Shown: positions 1 through 8,646 of the stretch, piece after piece | Layout: each line of letters begins with the position of its first letter | Numbering within the stretch: position 1 is the first letter of the stretch | NCBI GenBank assembly: GCA_002070505.1 | Contig: MWDJ01000012.1 | Span: 1-64,000 of the forward strand | DNA: 64,000 bases | From: Bacteroidetes bacterium ADurb.Bin145 | GTDB lineage: Bacteria > Bacteroidota > Bacteroidia > Bacteroidales > VadinHA17 | Direction of reading: 5' to 3' | The notes under the pieces: generated by a model | Told to the model about the DNA's origin: nothing | The model's input: only the letters and a program-made list of their open reading frames with translations | The model's database searches: none | Program-made: the position numbers and the translations under genes

Positions 1-170
1 GCGGTGAGCGATGAGAAGTCAGGGGGCGGGGGGCAGGGAGGTCTTGCAGGTTTTGCAGGTCTTGCAGGTCCCCAGGTCTTGTGAATGACTTGCATGACTT
101 GCATGCCATTTTTCTATCTGCGTAAATCTGCGTGATCTGCGGGAGATTAATTTAGAACTCCATAAAACAT
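1..170. repeat. Gene-free left edge with 9-bp direct repeats
   Basis: This spacer downstream of the first propeller gene holds no convincing gene. From 41 to 67 there are three copies of a 9-mer (GTCTTGCAG or GTTTTGCAG), a degenerate copy follows, and 87-104 holds two perfect copies of GACTTGCAT. A second simple repeat at 117-144 repeats the core ATCTGCG about three times with 9-10 bp spacing. The GACTTGCAT unit is the same unit, in the same orientation, as the long array at 4166-4306. The two repeat blocks therefore bracket the three propeller genes. Confidence 0.75.
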
Positions 171-1352
171 TCAATTTTTTAATCGTACAAGAACAAGAAC
201 AGGATTATCTGTTTCTTTCAGACTCGCTGCCAGGTTCTTAAGTTCTTTTTTCTTTTCAGGGAATATTGGTTTTACATTTTTAAAATCAGGACTATCAACA
301 TGCGATTTGATCTCCCAGGGATCTATTAATCCAAACATATATTCAACGCCATTCTCTTCAAATGAGCTATGTGGAAGGAATGCCGGTCCTCCGCTAAGGT
401 CATCTGTTATACCACCAGTTAAATTCCATTCAAAAAGACCGCCATCATCGCCAGACATATATGATAAAAAATGACCATAATTTTCTTTTTCAATCAGGAC
501 CAACGTTGGCTTATTAAAGCTGTATCTGATAACAAGGAACCTTTTAGTTTCAAAAACATTTTTAACAATTAATTTGCCTTCCAGAACTGCGAGGGAATTT
601 ATTCTCCCTTTGGGTAGTCTGTGATCACCCGCTTTTATAACAAAAGATGGTGTTTCTGTAAAGTCAGGTAGAATAGAATATACGGTATCTGTAAAAAAGT
701 TCCAATAAAAAAGCTGATTCATAAATCTATAGGTTCCGGATCCAAATCCATAATTTGCCTCAAAGCCAGGTAATCGTCTTTCTTGCTTCCAGACTATTTT
801 GCATAAGGAATCCAGTGCTAACCACGCTAACTCAGTTTTAGCATCATTCATATTTAAAGCATCATTCATATCAAAAATAACAAATAGCTTAGAATCAATA
901 AAGTCAATATTATCAATGCTTCCAATGTCTTCGACTGAAAAGCTCCTGATGAAACGCCCGGTTCCGGAATAAACTTTTATTATTCTGTTATCAATCGTAT
1001 ATATGATCTCTTTATCCTCATCAATAGCCAGGTCATAACAATAGGTATATTCACCTGGTCCCCTTCCTTTAGTTCCAATCGGCCTTATAAACTTTCCAGA
1101 CCTTGAGAATGCCAGTATTCCGTTATCTTTTGTAGATAAGTATATTGAGTTACGACAAAAAAGGATGTCGCTATAAATCAAATCTAAAGGGACACTATTA
1201 TCAAATGGAATAAAAGTAATGTCATCGGCAATGTCAGATAATAAAACTGATTTCTCTTCAAGTATCCTGGGGTCAAAACTATAAAGATCATGATCATCCT
1301 GATTACAGGAAAGAAAAAGGATCATACATATTAAAAAAAATGTTTCCTTCAT
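171..1352 (-). CDS. Six-bladed beta-propeller lipoprotein (paralogue 1)
   Basis: This is a predicted exported lipoprotein of the Bacteroidota six-bladed beta-propeller family (NHL-like, DUF4934 type). I place the start at the ATG at 1352, because a lipoprotein signal begins there: a basic MKE start, a hydrophobic core and a lipobox LSC near residue 16. The upstream ATG would add nine residues before the signal. The mature part carries recurring propeller strands with a blade-like GTKGRGPGEY motif and a C-terminal KETDNPVL tail that is also present in the two next genes. Family members are usually of unknown function. The gene is last in a run of three similar minus-strand genes, 53 bp after the previous one. 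Substrate and partner cannot be told from the sequence. Confidence 0.8.
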   Translation of the reverse strand: MKETFFLICMILFLSCNQDDHDLYSFDPRILEEKSVLLSDIADDITFIPFDNSVPLDLIYSDILFCRNSIYLSTKDNGILAFSRSGKFIRPIGTKGRGPGEYTYCYDLAIDEDKEIIYTIDNRIIKVYSGTGRFIRSFSVEDIGSIDNIDFIDSKLFVIFDMNDALNMNDAKTELAWLALDSLCKIVWKQERRLPGFEANYGFGSGTYRFMNQLFYWNFFTDTVYSILPDFTETPSFVIKAGDHRLPKGRINSLAVLEGKLIVKNVFETKRFLVIRYSFNKPTLVLIEKENYGHFLSYMSGDDGGLFEWNLTGGITDDLSGGPAFLPHSSFEENGVEYMFGLIDPWEIKSHVDSPDFKNVKPIFPEKKKELKNLAASLKETDNPVLVLVRLKN

Positions 1353-1405
1353 AATACAACCATTTTCAGTTGTCGGCAAGGTTAAAAATCCTGAATTTTC
1401 TTACC

Positions 1406-2593
1406 TTATTTAACCAGGATCAGAACCGGATTATCAGTTTCCTTAAGACTGTTTACCAGCTTTTCAAACTCTTTTTTCTTCTCAGGATACTTCGGAACCG
1501 AGTTTTTAAAGCTTGCCGATTTTATATAAGACTTTAAAGAAAGAGGATCTTTAAGGGAGACAAGCTCATTTTCTCCATTAACAAATAAGGGTTGGAAGTC
1601 AGGCCCGCCATCAAGATCATTAATAATGCCGGACTCTGCATCAAAGACAACCGAATAGTTGTCTGTCTTTGATCCGATGAATCCGTAAAATATAGCTTCA
1701 GAAGGAGGATTGTATTTATACATATACTGGTAGTATATGAAGTTCCCAAATTCAAAAAGGCTCATCGGCTGGATGTAATTATTACAGATATATATCATAT
1801 CCTTCGAAGTCATGACTTCGGGAGTAATGAGTCTGTTCCCTGCCTCAAGAACCAGATATGGAATATAACTATTCTTATTGAGGTAATAAATTGTATCTGA
1901 GTAGATTCCCTTTCTACAGAGTTTATCCCCCGTCTGATAAAAGAGATTCTCATGGGCAAAACCATATCCGCTTTTATTGGTAAACTTGTGGTTATTTCTG
2001 AAATACCTCAATACATTTCCATTCAGGTCCAAAATAATATAGCTGTATTCATTTTTACCGGAATTATTACCACAAGAAAGAATTATCTTATTTTCATAAA
2101 CATCCAGTTCGTGAGAATAAAAAGGCAAATTAATCTCACGTAAATAAGCTCCGTTCTCATTATAGATTTTTATTTTTTTCTGCCAACCCGAGAGTATATA
2201 TATGTTATTAGTATTAAAATCAATATCAAAATCATTGATCTGAGTGACTTCCTCGGGTCCTCTTCCTATTGGAGCTATTACTGTCTCAAATTCACCTGTT
2301 CTTTTAAATTTAATAATCTTCGCATGATTTTTAAAGAATATTGAGTTCCCGGCTGATATTATCTTGTTTATTGTATAATCATGAAAATACAGGTTATCCC
2401 CGCTTGAAATGACACTTTTCTCATTCGTCTCAAGCGGAATATAATGTATATTCTTCATATCCAAATCTGAAAGTCGCAGTTTCTCAATTTTTTTTGAGCT
2501 TCCCAGGTTAAATACCTTTAAGTCATTCTCCGAATTATTTATAAGATGACAGCGAAATAATAAAATGAGAAAAAAAATCAATTTGATCATCAT
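1406..2593 (-). CDS. Six-bladed beta-propeller protein (paralogue 2)
   Basis: Second member of the propeller trio, 395 residues. It has a hydrophobic N-terminal export signal (FFLILLF), but the only nearby cysteine is preceded by arginine (FRC), a poor lipobox, so it may be secreted or membrane-tethered rather than acylated. It shares with its neighbours the IPLETN start of the first blade, the GRGPEEV blade motif, and the PEKKK and KETDNPVL motifs at the C-terminus. It is more diverged and richer in Asn and Lys than paralogues 1 and 3, so the duplication is probably not very recent. Likely co-transcribed with paralogue 1. Function unknown beyond the fold. Confidence 0.78.
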   Translation of the reverse strand: MMIKLIFFLILLFRCHLINNSENDLKVFNLGSSKKIEKLRLSDLDMKNIHYIPLETNEKSVISSGDNLYFHDYTINKIISAGNSIFFKNHAKIIKFKRTGEFETVIAPIGRGPEEVTQINDFDIDFNTNNIYILSGWQKKIKIYNENGAYLREINLPFYSHELDVYENKIILSCGNNSGKNEYSYIILDLNGNVLRYFRNNHKFTNKSGYGFAHENLFYQTGDKLCRKGIYSDTIYYLNKNSYIPYLVLEAGNRLITPEVMTSKDMIYICNNYIQPMSLFEFGNFIYYQYMYKYNPPSEAIFYGFIGSKTDNYSVVFDAESGIINDLDGGPDFQPLFVNGENELVSLKDPLSLKSYIKSASFKNSVPKYPEKKKEFEKLVNSLKETDNPVLILVK

Positions 2594-2781
2594 GAAAACT
2601 TTAATTTAATTTTTAAACGCATATTTTGCAGAAGCCTCTCCTTGAATCAGGCAACAATTTTTTGATACTATCTTCGTGTTTAATCATGTATTAATGATTT
2701 AATAATTGAGAACTCAATCCATATTTTTTGCTAAATCCCAGGTAATTCAATCAATTCCCGATATCTATCCGGGCTGATCAG

Positions 2782-3948
2782 CTATTTCTTCAGCCTCACC
2801 ACCATCAACACCGGGTTATCAGTCTCCTTCATACTTCCGGCCAGCTCTTCAAAGACCTTCTTCTTTTCAGGATACTTTGCCATAAATTCTTTGAATTCAT
2901 CAGTTTTTACCCGCGCCTTGATCTCATGAGGATTTATCAGCCCTTCCAGATATTCCCGGTCATTCTCAACAAAATAGTTTTGTGGCTGAAACCTCATGCC
3001 TCCATCGATATCATTGATTATACCTCCTAAAATATTATCTCCGAATACTGCAGGACCTTTTATCAGAGCAGTTGAATGAGATTCCCCCGATTTTTTATCA
3101 ATCACTGCAATAATCAGATCATTATCCCAATAGTATCTGGTGAAAATATTGTTTTTTGACTCCAGTATCAGATAAGGCTTAAAATAAAGCTTTGCGTCTT
3201 CAATTCTTTTATAAGCTTCTCTTGATAAGCGGTGTTGCCCCGGACTGATCACAAAGGATGGTTCAGGGATAAAATCAGGTGATAGTGAAAATATCGTATC
3301 ACTCCATGGGTTCCATGAATAAAGCTTGTTTTCATACTTATATATTCCACCTGGTATTAAGTCATTACCTGTGAATTCCGGAGTAGATCTTTCTTTTGTT
3401 TTTATAATATTCCCCAATGTATCAAATAATATCCATTCATGTTTAACTCCGGTGTATTGAGGATGACAGGGAATGAAAATTTCCGAATTGTAAAATTCAA
3501 GTACATCAGTTCCCGCACTGTATTCCCTTAGTTCAATTTTTCGAAGGAACCTGCCGGTTTTTGAATAGACCTTAATTACATTTGCATCCATAACGCAAAT
3601 TGTTCCGCTTCTCTCATCAACACTGAAGTTGACACAGAAAGCATATTCACCCGGCCCCCTTCCTTTACTTCCTACCTTTTTTATGAACCTGCCGTTTCTG
3701 TCAAAGATCATTACTCCCGACTGACGTTCAGACAAATAAATATTATCGCCGATAAAATACCTGGGATAATAAATCATGTTTATTGGGAAGCTATTATCAA
3801 GAGGAATATAGGTTATATCGTCAGCAAGCTCAGAGAGAGCTATCTCTTTTTTCCCAATTGTCCTGGGATCAAACTGGTAAAGACCACCCTCTGGTGATTT
3901 ACATGAACCAAGGATAATAATCAGCGGGACAAAATACAGAAACCTCAT
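2782..3948 (-). CDS. Six-bladed beta-propeller lipoprotein (paralogue 3)
   Basis: Third propeller gene and first in the direction of transcription. I choose the ATG at 3948, which begins a clean lipoprotein signal (MRFLYF, hydrophobic core, lipobox LGSC); the longer reading adds twelve non-signal residues. It is closest to paralogue 1: both have the FDPR segment after the lipid cysteine, SELADDITYIPLDNS or a near copy, the GSKGRGPGEY motif and a KETDNPVL tail. A 188-bp gap with no obvious terminator separates it from paralogue 2. Such clusters of propeller lipoproteins are common in Bacteroidota and are presumed to lie on the cell surface or in the periplasm; ligand unknown. Confidence 0.8.
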   Translation of the reverse strand: MRFLYFVPLIIILGSCKSPEGGLYQFDPRTIGKKEIALSELADDITYIPLDNSFPINMIYYPRYFIGDNIYLSERQSGVMIFDRNGRFIKKVGSKGRGPGEYAFCVNFSVDERSGTICVMDANVIKVYSKTGRFLRKIELREYSAGTDVLEFYNSEIFIPCHPQYTGVKHEWILFDTLGNIIKTKERSTPEFTGNDLIPGGIYKYENKLYSWNPWSDTIFSLSPDFIPEPSFVISPGQHRLSREAYKRIEDAKLYFKPYLILESKNNIFTRYYWDNDLIIAVIDKKSGESHSTALIKGPAVFGDNILGGIINDIDGGMRFQPQNYFVENDREYLEGLINPHEIKARVKTDEFKEFMAKYPEKKKVFEELAGSMKETDNPVLMVVRLKK

Positions 3949-4362
3949 ATTGGCATATTTAAGATTATTGCTGCAAGCCGGCATTTACCCGATCAAATCA
4001 TTCTATGTATTTTGCATATAAAACATGGACCAATACTTCCTTTTCAGGTTTGCTATTATCAGCTGGAATGCACCTTTCTAAATTGCCCTGTAAGTTAAGC
4101 AATTTTTCTATACTGCTTATATTTATAGTTATTTTTTTGCCTTACTCTCTTTTTTTTCACAACAAGACCTGCATGATTTGCATGACCTGCATGACCTGCA
4201 CGACTTGCATGACTTGCATGACCTGCACGACTTGCATGACCTGCACGACTTGCATGACCTGCATGACCTGCATGACCTGCATGACCTGCATGACTTGCAT
4301 GACTTGTTTATAGTATAAAAGCTTCATACCTTTAGCATTTAGCGGATCAGTATAAAAGGACA
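3949..4362. other. 414-bp spacer between propeller cluster and thiF
   Basis: The region between divergently transcribed paralogue 3 and thiF has no credible gene. Its left part (3949-4165) is AT-rich and should contain the promoter of the propeller genes, but I see no clean TAnnTTTG box. The right part holds the 9-bp array described separately. The open frames across it on both strands (Met-Thr-Cys and Val-Met-Gln repeats) are products of the repeat and not genes. Confidence 0.7.
4166..4306 (+). repeat. 9-bp minisatellite, about 15.7 copies of GAYYTGCAY
   Basis: An uninterrupted tandem array with a 9-bp period. Unit types are GACCTGCAT, GACTTGCAT, GACCTGCAC and one GATTTGCAT, so all variation is C/T transition at three positions. 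There are fifteen full units and a partial sixteenth. Because the period is a multiple of three it stays open in several frames, but no start signal or protein-like composition supports translation. Related units at 41-104 lie at the other side of the propeller trio. Copy number in such arrays normally varies by slippage. Not a CRISPR: there are no spacers. Confidence 0.93.
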
Positions 4363-4968
4363 ATGAGATCGTCAGATATCCGAAATCATCTTTCCCGCTT
4401 CAGGGTAGGGATAGCAGGCGCCGGAGGACTAGGCTCCAACTGCGCCGCAGCCCTTGCCAGAAGCGGTGTAGGAACACTGGTGATCTGTGATTATGATGTA
4501 ATTGAACCGGCTAACCTGAGCCGGCAATACTATTTTACAAACCAGGTCGGAACCCTGAAAACAATTGCCCTGAAGGAGAATATAGCCAGGATAAATCCTG
4601 ATATAATTGTACTTGCCTATACAGAAAAACTTACAAGGACAAACATCCCAAAGATCTACAGCGGATGCGACATCATAGTCGAGGCTTTCGACAGAGACGA
4701 TATGAAAGAGATGATAATCGAGACTGTCCAGTCAGAGATGCCCGGCGTTCCTCTTATTGTAGGATCCGGAGTGGCGGGATGGGGCAACACCGATTCGATA
4801 AGATGCAGGAAGATCGATGACACTCTTTATGTTTGCGGCGACGAATCGACAGAGGTCAGCGAGGAACACCCCCTGATGGCGCCCAGAGTGGGGATCGCGG
4901 CTAATATGCAGGCTGATACCGTAGTAGAACTGCTTATGAAAAAATCAAGTGACTACTTCCGCCTATGA
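4363..4968 (+). CDS. thiF: ThiF-like sulfur-carrier adenylyltransferase
   Basis: E1-like adenylyltransferase of the ThiF/MoeB/HesA family; such enzymes activate the C-terminal Gly-Gly of a small sulfur carrier with ATP. The nucleotide-binding loop GAGGLGSN is near residues 18-25, followed by the family's IPxDxDxVEPxNLSRQ-like segment (here CDYDVIEPANLSRQ) and the Lys and Asp positions of the active site. At 201 residues it is the short form, without the longer C-terminal region found in MoeB. Its stop overlaps the thiS start by four bases (ATGA), so the pair is translationally coupled. No other thiamine gene (thiC, thiE, thiG, thiH) is in the window, so the pathway served is inferred. Confidence 0.85.
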   Translation: MRSSDIRNHLSRFRVGIAGAGGLGSNCAAALARSGVGTLVICDYDVIEPANLSRQYYFTNQVGTLKTIALKENIARINPDIIVLAYTEKLTRTNIPKIYSGCDIIVEAFDRDDMKEMIIETVQSEMPGVPLIVGSGVAGWGNTDSIRCRKIDDTLYVCGDESTEVSEEHPLMAPRVGIAANMQADTVVELLMKKSSDYFRL

Positions 4969-5168
4969 AGATAATCCTGAATAACAGGGAAGAAATGCTC
5001 CCCGGAGAAACGTTAACAGTCAGCGAGATGCTGCTGCTGAAGAAGTTCTCATTCAAAATGAGGATAATCAAGATCAACGGAGTACTGGTACCGAAAGACA
5101 AATACGATTCAACACTGATAAAAGAAGGTGACAATGTCCAGATGCTTTATCTTATGAGCGGCGGATAG
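4965..5168 (+). CDS. thiS: ThiS-family sulfur carrier protein
   Basis: A 67-residue ubiquitin-fold protein ending in SGG, the double-glycine tail that is adenylated and then carries sulfur as a thiocarboxylate. It begins MKIILNN and contains the family's NG core (KINGVLVPKDKY). The gene overlaps thiF by ATGA, so the carrier and its activating enzyme are made together. The usual role is sulfur donation for the thiazole ring of thiamine. Without thiG nearby a different cofactor pathway that uses ThiS/MoaD-like carriers remains possible. Confidence 0.85.
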   Translation: MKIILNNREEMLPGETLTVSEMLLLKKFSFKMRIIKINGVLVPKDKYDSTLIKEGDNVQMLYLMSGG

Positions 5169-5194
5169 AAAAAAATTTATAGCTTTGCATCATA

Positions 5195-5533
5195 ATGATC
5201 AGGTTCAGGTACATAGATAAAATACCAGTCATTTTCAGGAACAAGTATTTCCTTACAGTCCTTGCCTTTCTTATCTGGATCATCCTGATGGATTCAAATA
5301 ACCTGCTTTCGCGTATCAGAGAGGTCCGTGAACTCCGCAAGCTGAAAAGCGACAAGGAATACTACACAAATAAAATAGAGGAAGATCAGAGTAAGCTCAA
5401 AGAGCTGAAAACAGATAACCATAACCTCGAGAAGTTCGCCAGGGAACAGTACCGCATGAAAAAACCTGATGAAGATCTCTTTATCGTCCTTACTCCCCGC
5501 GAAGACAGGCAGATCAATAGAAAGAATAAGTAA
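5195..5533 (+). CDS. FtsB/DivIC-like septum formation initiator
   Basis: A 112-residue bitopic membrane protein. A short cytoplasmic start is followed by one transmembrane helix (about residues 20-32, FLTVLAFLIWIIL), then a coiled coil rich in Leu, Lys and Glu (about 40-80), then the family's REQYRMKKPDEDLFIV segment. This order is typical of the FtsB/DivIC family, which binds FtsL/FtsQ at the division site. It lies 26 bp after thiS on the same strand and ends 10 bp before the convergent glycosyltransferase gene. Family assignment is firm; the precise name (FtsB or DivIC) is uncertain. Confidence 0.85.
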   Translation: MIRFRYIDKIPVIFRNKYFLTVLAFLIWIILMDSNNLLSRIREVRELRKLKSDKEYYTNKIEEDQSKLKELKTDNHNLEKFAREQYRMKKPDEDLFIVLTPREDRQINRKNK

Positions 5534-5543
5534 TCTCCTTGGT

Positions 5544-6830
5544 TTAGTTAGCCAATATCTTACTAAGATTTGATGCTCTTTCCAGATTCCGGTAAGTCAA
5601 CAGAACATCATAAGGATTATGTTCCGGTTCAGGAACACCCGTAAGTGAAAGCAGTTCCATTGCTGCCTCTGTTACCGCCTGTTTTTTGAAGATCCCGGAA
5701 TGCACATGGTTCATGTACCTGACTATCATGAACATATTGAACCAACCGAAGAATCGTTTCCTGAAAGATCCTGCACCTGCAGTGTTTGCCTGTATCTCCG
5801 ATATCTGCCTGAACCATTCTTCTTCACTTATAAATGACCTTAACCCTGCTGATAATTTCTTATAATACTCCCTCAACTGACAGGCATCAGAATTATAGAG
5901 AGATTCAATCCCTGCAAAGAGTGATCTGAGTTCCCTGAATGCATTTATATTATATGTCAGGAAATCCTGTCCGGGATTCTCAATGAATTTTATCATCGCT
6001 GCCCCGGTGCCGAAAGGTGCTCGGGATGATGTTCTTGACGAAGGATAGACGGTAGTTGTATTAAGAAAAAAGAAACCGCCCCTGGGAACCAGTTTCTGAA
6101 TGAAATAGAAATCCTCCCCTGCCCTTCTCCTGTTCATACCTCCTGCTTTCATGTAATCAAGTGCTTTCACCGCCAACGCCGATCCTATTGTATGAAAAGG
6201 GTAAGGAAACCCTGAATAGTCCAGTCCTCTTGCATAATATCTCATATGTAACTCATAAAGAGTTATATAACGATAGTTTATTTCAGGATACTCATCTCCT
6301 TCAAGAAGATGTTCGAAATATATTGAACAGGCTGATCTTTCCTTTTTCTTCAACAGTTCATCGCAGATAGAGGTGAAATAATTCTCAGCTACCATACAAT
6401 CTGCATCCAGGCTCACTATTACTCCATCAGGCTTGTCAATCTCATTAAAACGCCTTAATGCCTCGTCCATACCTGTTTTTCTGGCCATCCCGGCGCCCCA
6501 GTCGCGCAGATCAGACAGACCTGCATCAAAAACAAGAAGCCGGAAAAAGCAATTTTTGTTTTCCTCCTTCCAGCTGTTAATCCTGCTAATGCATATCTTA
6601 TTATTGCTGATACCCTCCTGGCTTGCATCCTGCCGGGCATTGACGATGATGATCACCTCAGTCCTGCATTCCGGTTCACTGCATTGTGAAAGGCTGTCGA
6701 GGAGAGTTGTAATACCGGGTTCATTGAAAGCAGGCACAACGACTATTATGCCTGTTCCCTTATCAGGTGATTCTGCGAATATAAGCGGAAAAAGGGCCCT
6801 CTTTTCAAGCCACGATGTGGCAAAACCCAT
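5544..6830 (-). CDS. Family 2 glycosyltransferase
   Basis: A 428-residue cytoplasmic GT-A fold enzyme. The N-terminal strand IIVVVPAFNEPG and the SLDADC motif (a DxD-like metal and nucleotide-sugar site) identify glycosyltransferase family 2. A later GEDFYFIQKL segment fits the acidic catalytic-base region. There is no transmembrane helix, unlike processive synthases. The donor and acceptor cannot be read. The gene begins 5 bp after the stop of the OmpH-like gene, so the two form an operon, presumably in envelope polysaccharide or lipid modification. Confidence 0.83.
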   Translation of the reverse strand: MGFATSWLEKRALFPLIFAESPDKGTGIIVVVPAFNEPGITTLLDSLSQCSEPECRTEVIIIVNARQDASQEGISNNKICISRINSWKEENKNCFFRLLVFDAGLSDLRDWGAGMARKTGMDEALRRFNEIDKPDGVIVSLDADCMVAENYFTSICDELLKKKERSACSIYFEHLLEGDEYPEINYRYITLYELHMRYYARGLDYSGFPYPFHTIGSALAVKALDYMKAGGMNRRRAGEDFYFIQKLVPRGGFFFLNTTTVYPSSRTSSRAPFGTGAAMIKFIENPGQDFLTYNINAFRELRSLFAGIESLYNSDACQLREYYKKLSAGLRSFISEEEWFRQISEIQANTAGAGSFRKRFFGWFNMFMIVRYMNHVHSGIFKKQAVTEAAMELLSLTGVPEPEHNPYDVLLTYRNLERASNLSKILAN

Positions 6831-6835
6831 TTGTC

Positions 6836-7441
6836 TTATTTTTTCCCAACCCTGTATTTATTGTTCAGGGCTTTTGTAACCTTATCTGTAATATCCAGTG
6901 CAGTATCGCCATAGAGCACCACGCTTCCGAAAGTCTTACCCAGTATGTACTGGTAGTTGTATTCAGCTTTGTTTTCTTCGAGATAGGATGTGATATATTC
7001 TATTATCTGCCTGTTCATCACCTGCTCTTCTTCCATCAGGTCAGTCTGAAGATTATCGCGTAGTGTAACAAGCTCCTGCTGCTGCTTTAGAAGAGACTGC
7101 TCCATTTCAGCTGCAGTAGCTCTTGTAACAAGACCTTTGTTCACTTTATCCTGAAAATCCCTGGCGTTTTTCTCATACTGCGTCCCTTTTGAGTTAAGCT
7201 CAGCTTCAGCTTTCTTCTGCTTTGCCATAAGATCTTCTCTCCTGTCGAAGAACATATCGAAGTTATAAATAACTGAATCGATGTTCACAAATGCTATTCC
7301 CTGGGCATCAGACTGAACTTTGGCAGATACTCCCTCTGCACCTTGTTTGTTTTTACTCTTACCGGTAAAATGGAGAACGTATAGAAACGCTGTAGCAAGA
7401 AATAATATTGAAAACAGGGCTATTGTAATTTTCTTCATCAC
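6836..7441 (-). CDS. OmpH/Skp-family periplasmic protein
   Basis: A 201-residue protein with an N-terminal hydrophobic helix (about residues 5-25), then the OmpH/Skp pattern: an IAFVNIDSVIYN strand, a long charged coiled-coil arm (about 70-150) and a C-terminal strand returning to the body. Skp-type proteins hold unfolded outer-membrane proteins in the periplasm. The anchor looks uncleaved (YVLHFTGKSK has no good signal-peptidase site), which differs from the two short OmpH genes near bamA. Transcription likely starts at the promoter at 7472-7503, and the glycosyltransferase follows at once. Confidence 0.83.
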   Translation of the reverse strand: MMKKITIALFSILFLATAFLYVLHFTGKSKNKQGAEGVSAKVQSDAQGIAFVNIDSVIYNFDMFFDRREDLMAKQKKAEAELNSKGTQYEKNARDFQDKVNKGLVTRATAAEMEQSLLKQQQELVTLRDNLQTDLMEEEQVMNRQIIEYITSYLEENKAEYNYQYILGKTFGSVVLYGDTALDITDKVTKALNNKYRVGKK

Positions 7442-7471
7442 GATTTATTTTTATTAAACAAAAGTCACGCG

Positions 7472-7503
7472 CAAATATAAAAAATAAACAAATAGCGACG
7501 CAA
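7472..7503 (-). promoter_or_regulatory. Bacteroidota-type promoter for ompH-like gene
   Basis: On the minus strand the -7 box TATATTTG (complement of 7472-7479) matches the TAnnTTTG consensus exactly, with a TTG -33 core (7501-7503) after a 21-bp spacer. It sits about 30 bp upstream of the ATG of the OmpH-like gene, a suitable distance. Confidence 0.65.
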
Positions 7504-7566
7504 GTGACTGTAAACAATTATAAATTGCAATATTGTTAATATGCTCAGGGATTGCAGTATAGGGAG

Positions 7567-8565
7567 CTAAAATTCCGGGCAGGGTATAGCCCTTATTTTC
7601 TTCTTCTGGGTTCCTAATGTAAAGGAAGTAAATTCATATACCAGGGATATTTCATGAGCCCCGGCGGTTGAACCAATAAGATTCGATATTGTGAAATCGT
7701 AGCTGTATCCGATATGAAGATTATCCGATTTGTACCCTATGAGCCCGATTATTGCATCACCGGCCTGTGATGTCATAAATGGAATACCACGGTACCATAA
7801 TCCGAATATCAGCGGACTCTTGAAATAATACAATCCCACGTCGGTCTGGTAGAATTTCGCCTGTCTCTGGAAATTCATGGCAATTGAAAGTGTTTCCTGA
7901 AGCTTCACTCTCAGCCTGGTCTTCTTTATGAGCTGTATCCCTCCGAACAGATTGAATTTGATGGGAACATTGGCATCATCACCGTAGAAAGAAGTTTTAG
8001 GGACCAGCAGGTGATCGAGCGTGAAACCTGCCCAGATGCGGTCGTTATATGCGAGTGCTGAGGTTGCGAAATCGACATCAGCCACATTATCGAATGGTGG
8101 AGGATAGACAGAAGGACTGGTACCGCTTCCTGTAAGCTGGCTGTTAAAGATAAGTTTATATATATCCAGGCCCAGGTAATAGAATTTGAAGTGAACGCCC
8201 GGTCGTATGTGCCAGTCGTTGCTTATGTTGAAATCGTAAGAATAAAGCAGACCGATATTTGTAGTACTAAGATCACCGGAACCAGCAACATCATAAGTGG
8301 CCAGAATGCCGAAACCTGAATTGAAATTAGGCATTGCTTTGTCAAAGGATATGCTGTATGTATGGAAAACGCCCGGCACAGCCGGCCATTGATTCCTGTA
8401 ATTTATTCCCAGTCTGTATTCCTCGGTGGCACCTGCAAATGATGGAGCAAGGTAGAGAGGATTCGCATAGAACTGCGAGAATGTAGGGTCCTGACCATAA
8501 CTATCGAGAAAAAGGATAAATGACAGTAGAGCTATATATTTAATCCTCTTAAACAAAGTTTTCAC
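7567..8565 (-). CDS. PorP/SprF-family T9SS outer-membrane protein
   Basis: A 332-residue outer-membrane beta-barrel protein of the PorP/SprF family. A signal peptide (about residues 1-24, ending near SYG) is followed by the family hallmark QDPTFSQFYANPLYLAPSFAG and GINYRNQWPAVPG, then alternating amphipathic strands to the end. PorP is a part of the type IX secretion machine, and SprF-like paralogues act with specific type B cargo encoded next to them. Here the upstream neighbour is a protein with a type B tail, so an SprF-like partner role is likely. A stem-loop (8647-8675) separates the two genes, so expression may be partly uncoupled. Confidence 0.88.
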   Translation of the reverse strand: MKTLFKRIKYIALLSFILFLDSYGQDPTFSQFYANPLYLAPSFAGATEEYRLGINYRNQWPAVPGVFHTYSISFDKAMPNFNSGFGILATYDVAGSGDLSTTNIGLLYSYDFNISNDWHIRPGVHFKFYYLGLDIYKLIFNSQLTGSGTSPSVYPPPFDNVADVDFATSALAYNDRIWAGFTLDHLLVPKTSFYGDDANVPIKFNLFGGIQLIKKTRLRVKLQETLSIAMNFQRQAKFYQTDVGLYYFKSPLIFGLWYRGIPFMTSQAGDAIIGLIGYKSDNLHIGYSYDFTISNLIGSTAGAHEISLVYEFTSFTLGTQKKKIRAIPCPEF

Positions 8566-8646
8566 GTTAGGTTACTAAAGACGAAAGTAGTTAAATCATT
8601 TCACAATTCACTACTCTTTAACGGAATTTTCCACCAAATGTGACAA

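Noticed and set aside
4166-4306. Possible CRISPR array
   Set aside because: Units are contiguous 9-mers without spacers, and no cas genes are near.
4005-4313. Plus-strand 102-residue frame with Met-Thr-Cys repeats, and the minus-strand frame 4157-4363
   Set aside because: Both are produced by the 9-bp repeat, whose period is a multiple of three. There is no start context, and the composition is not protein-like.
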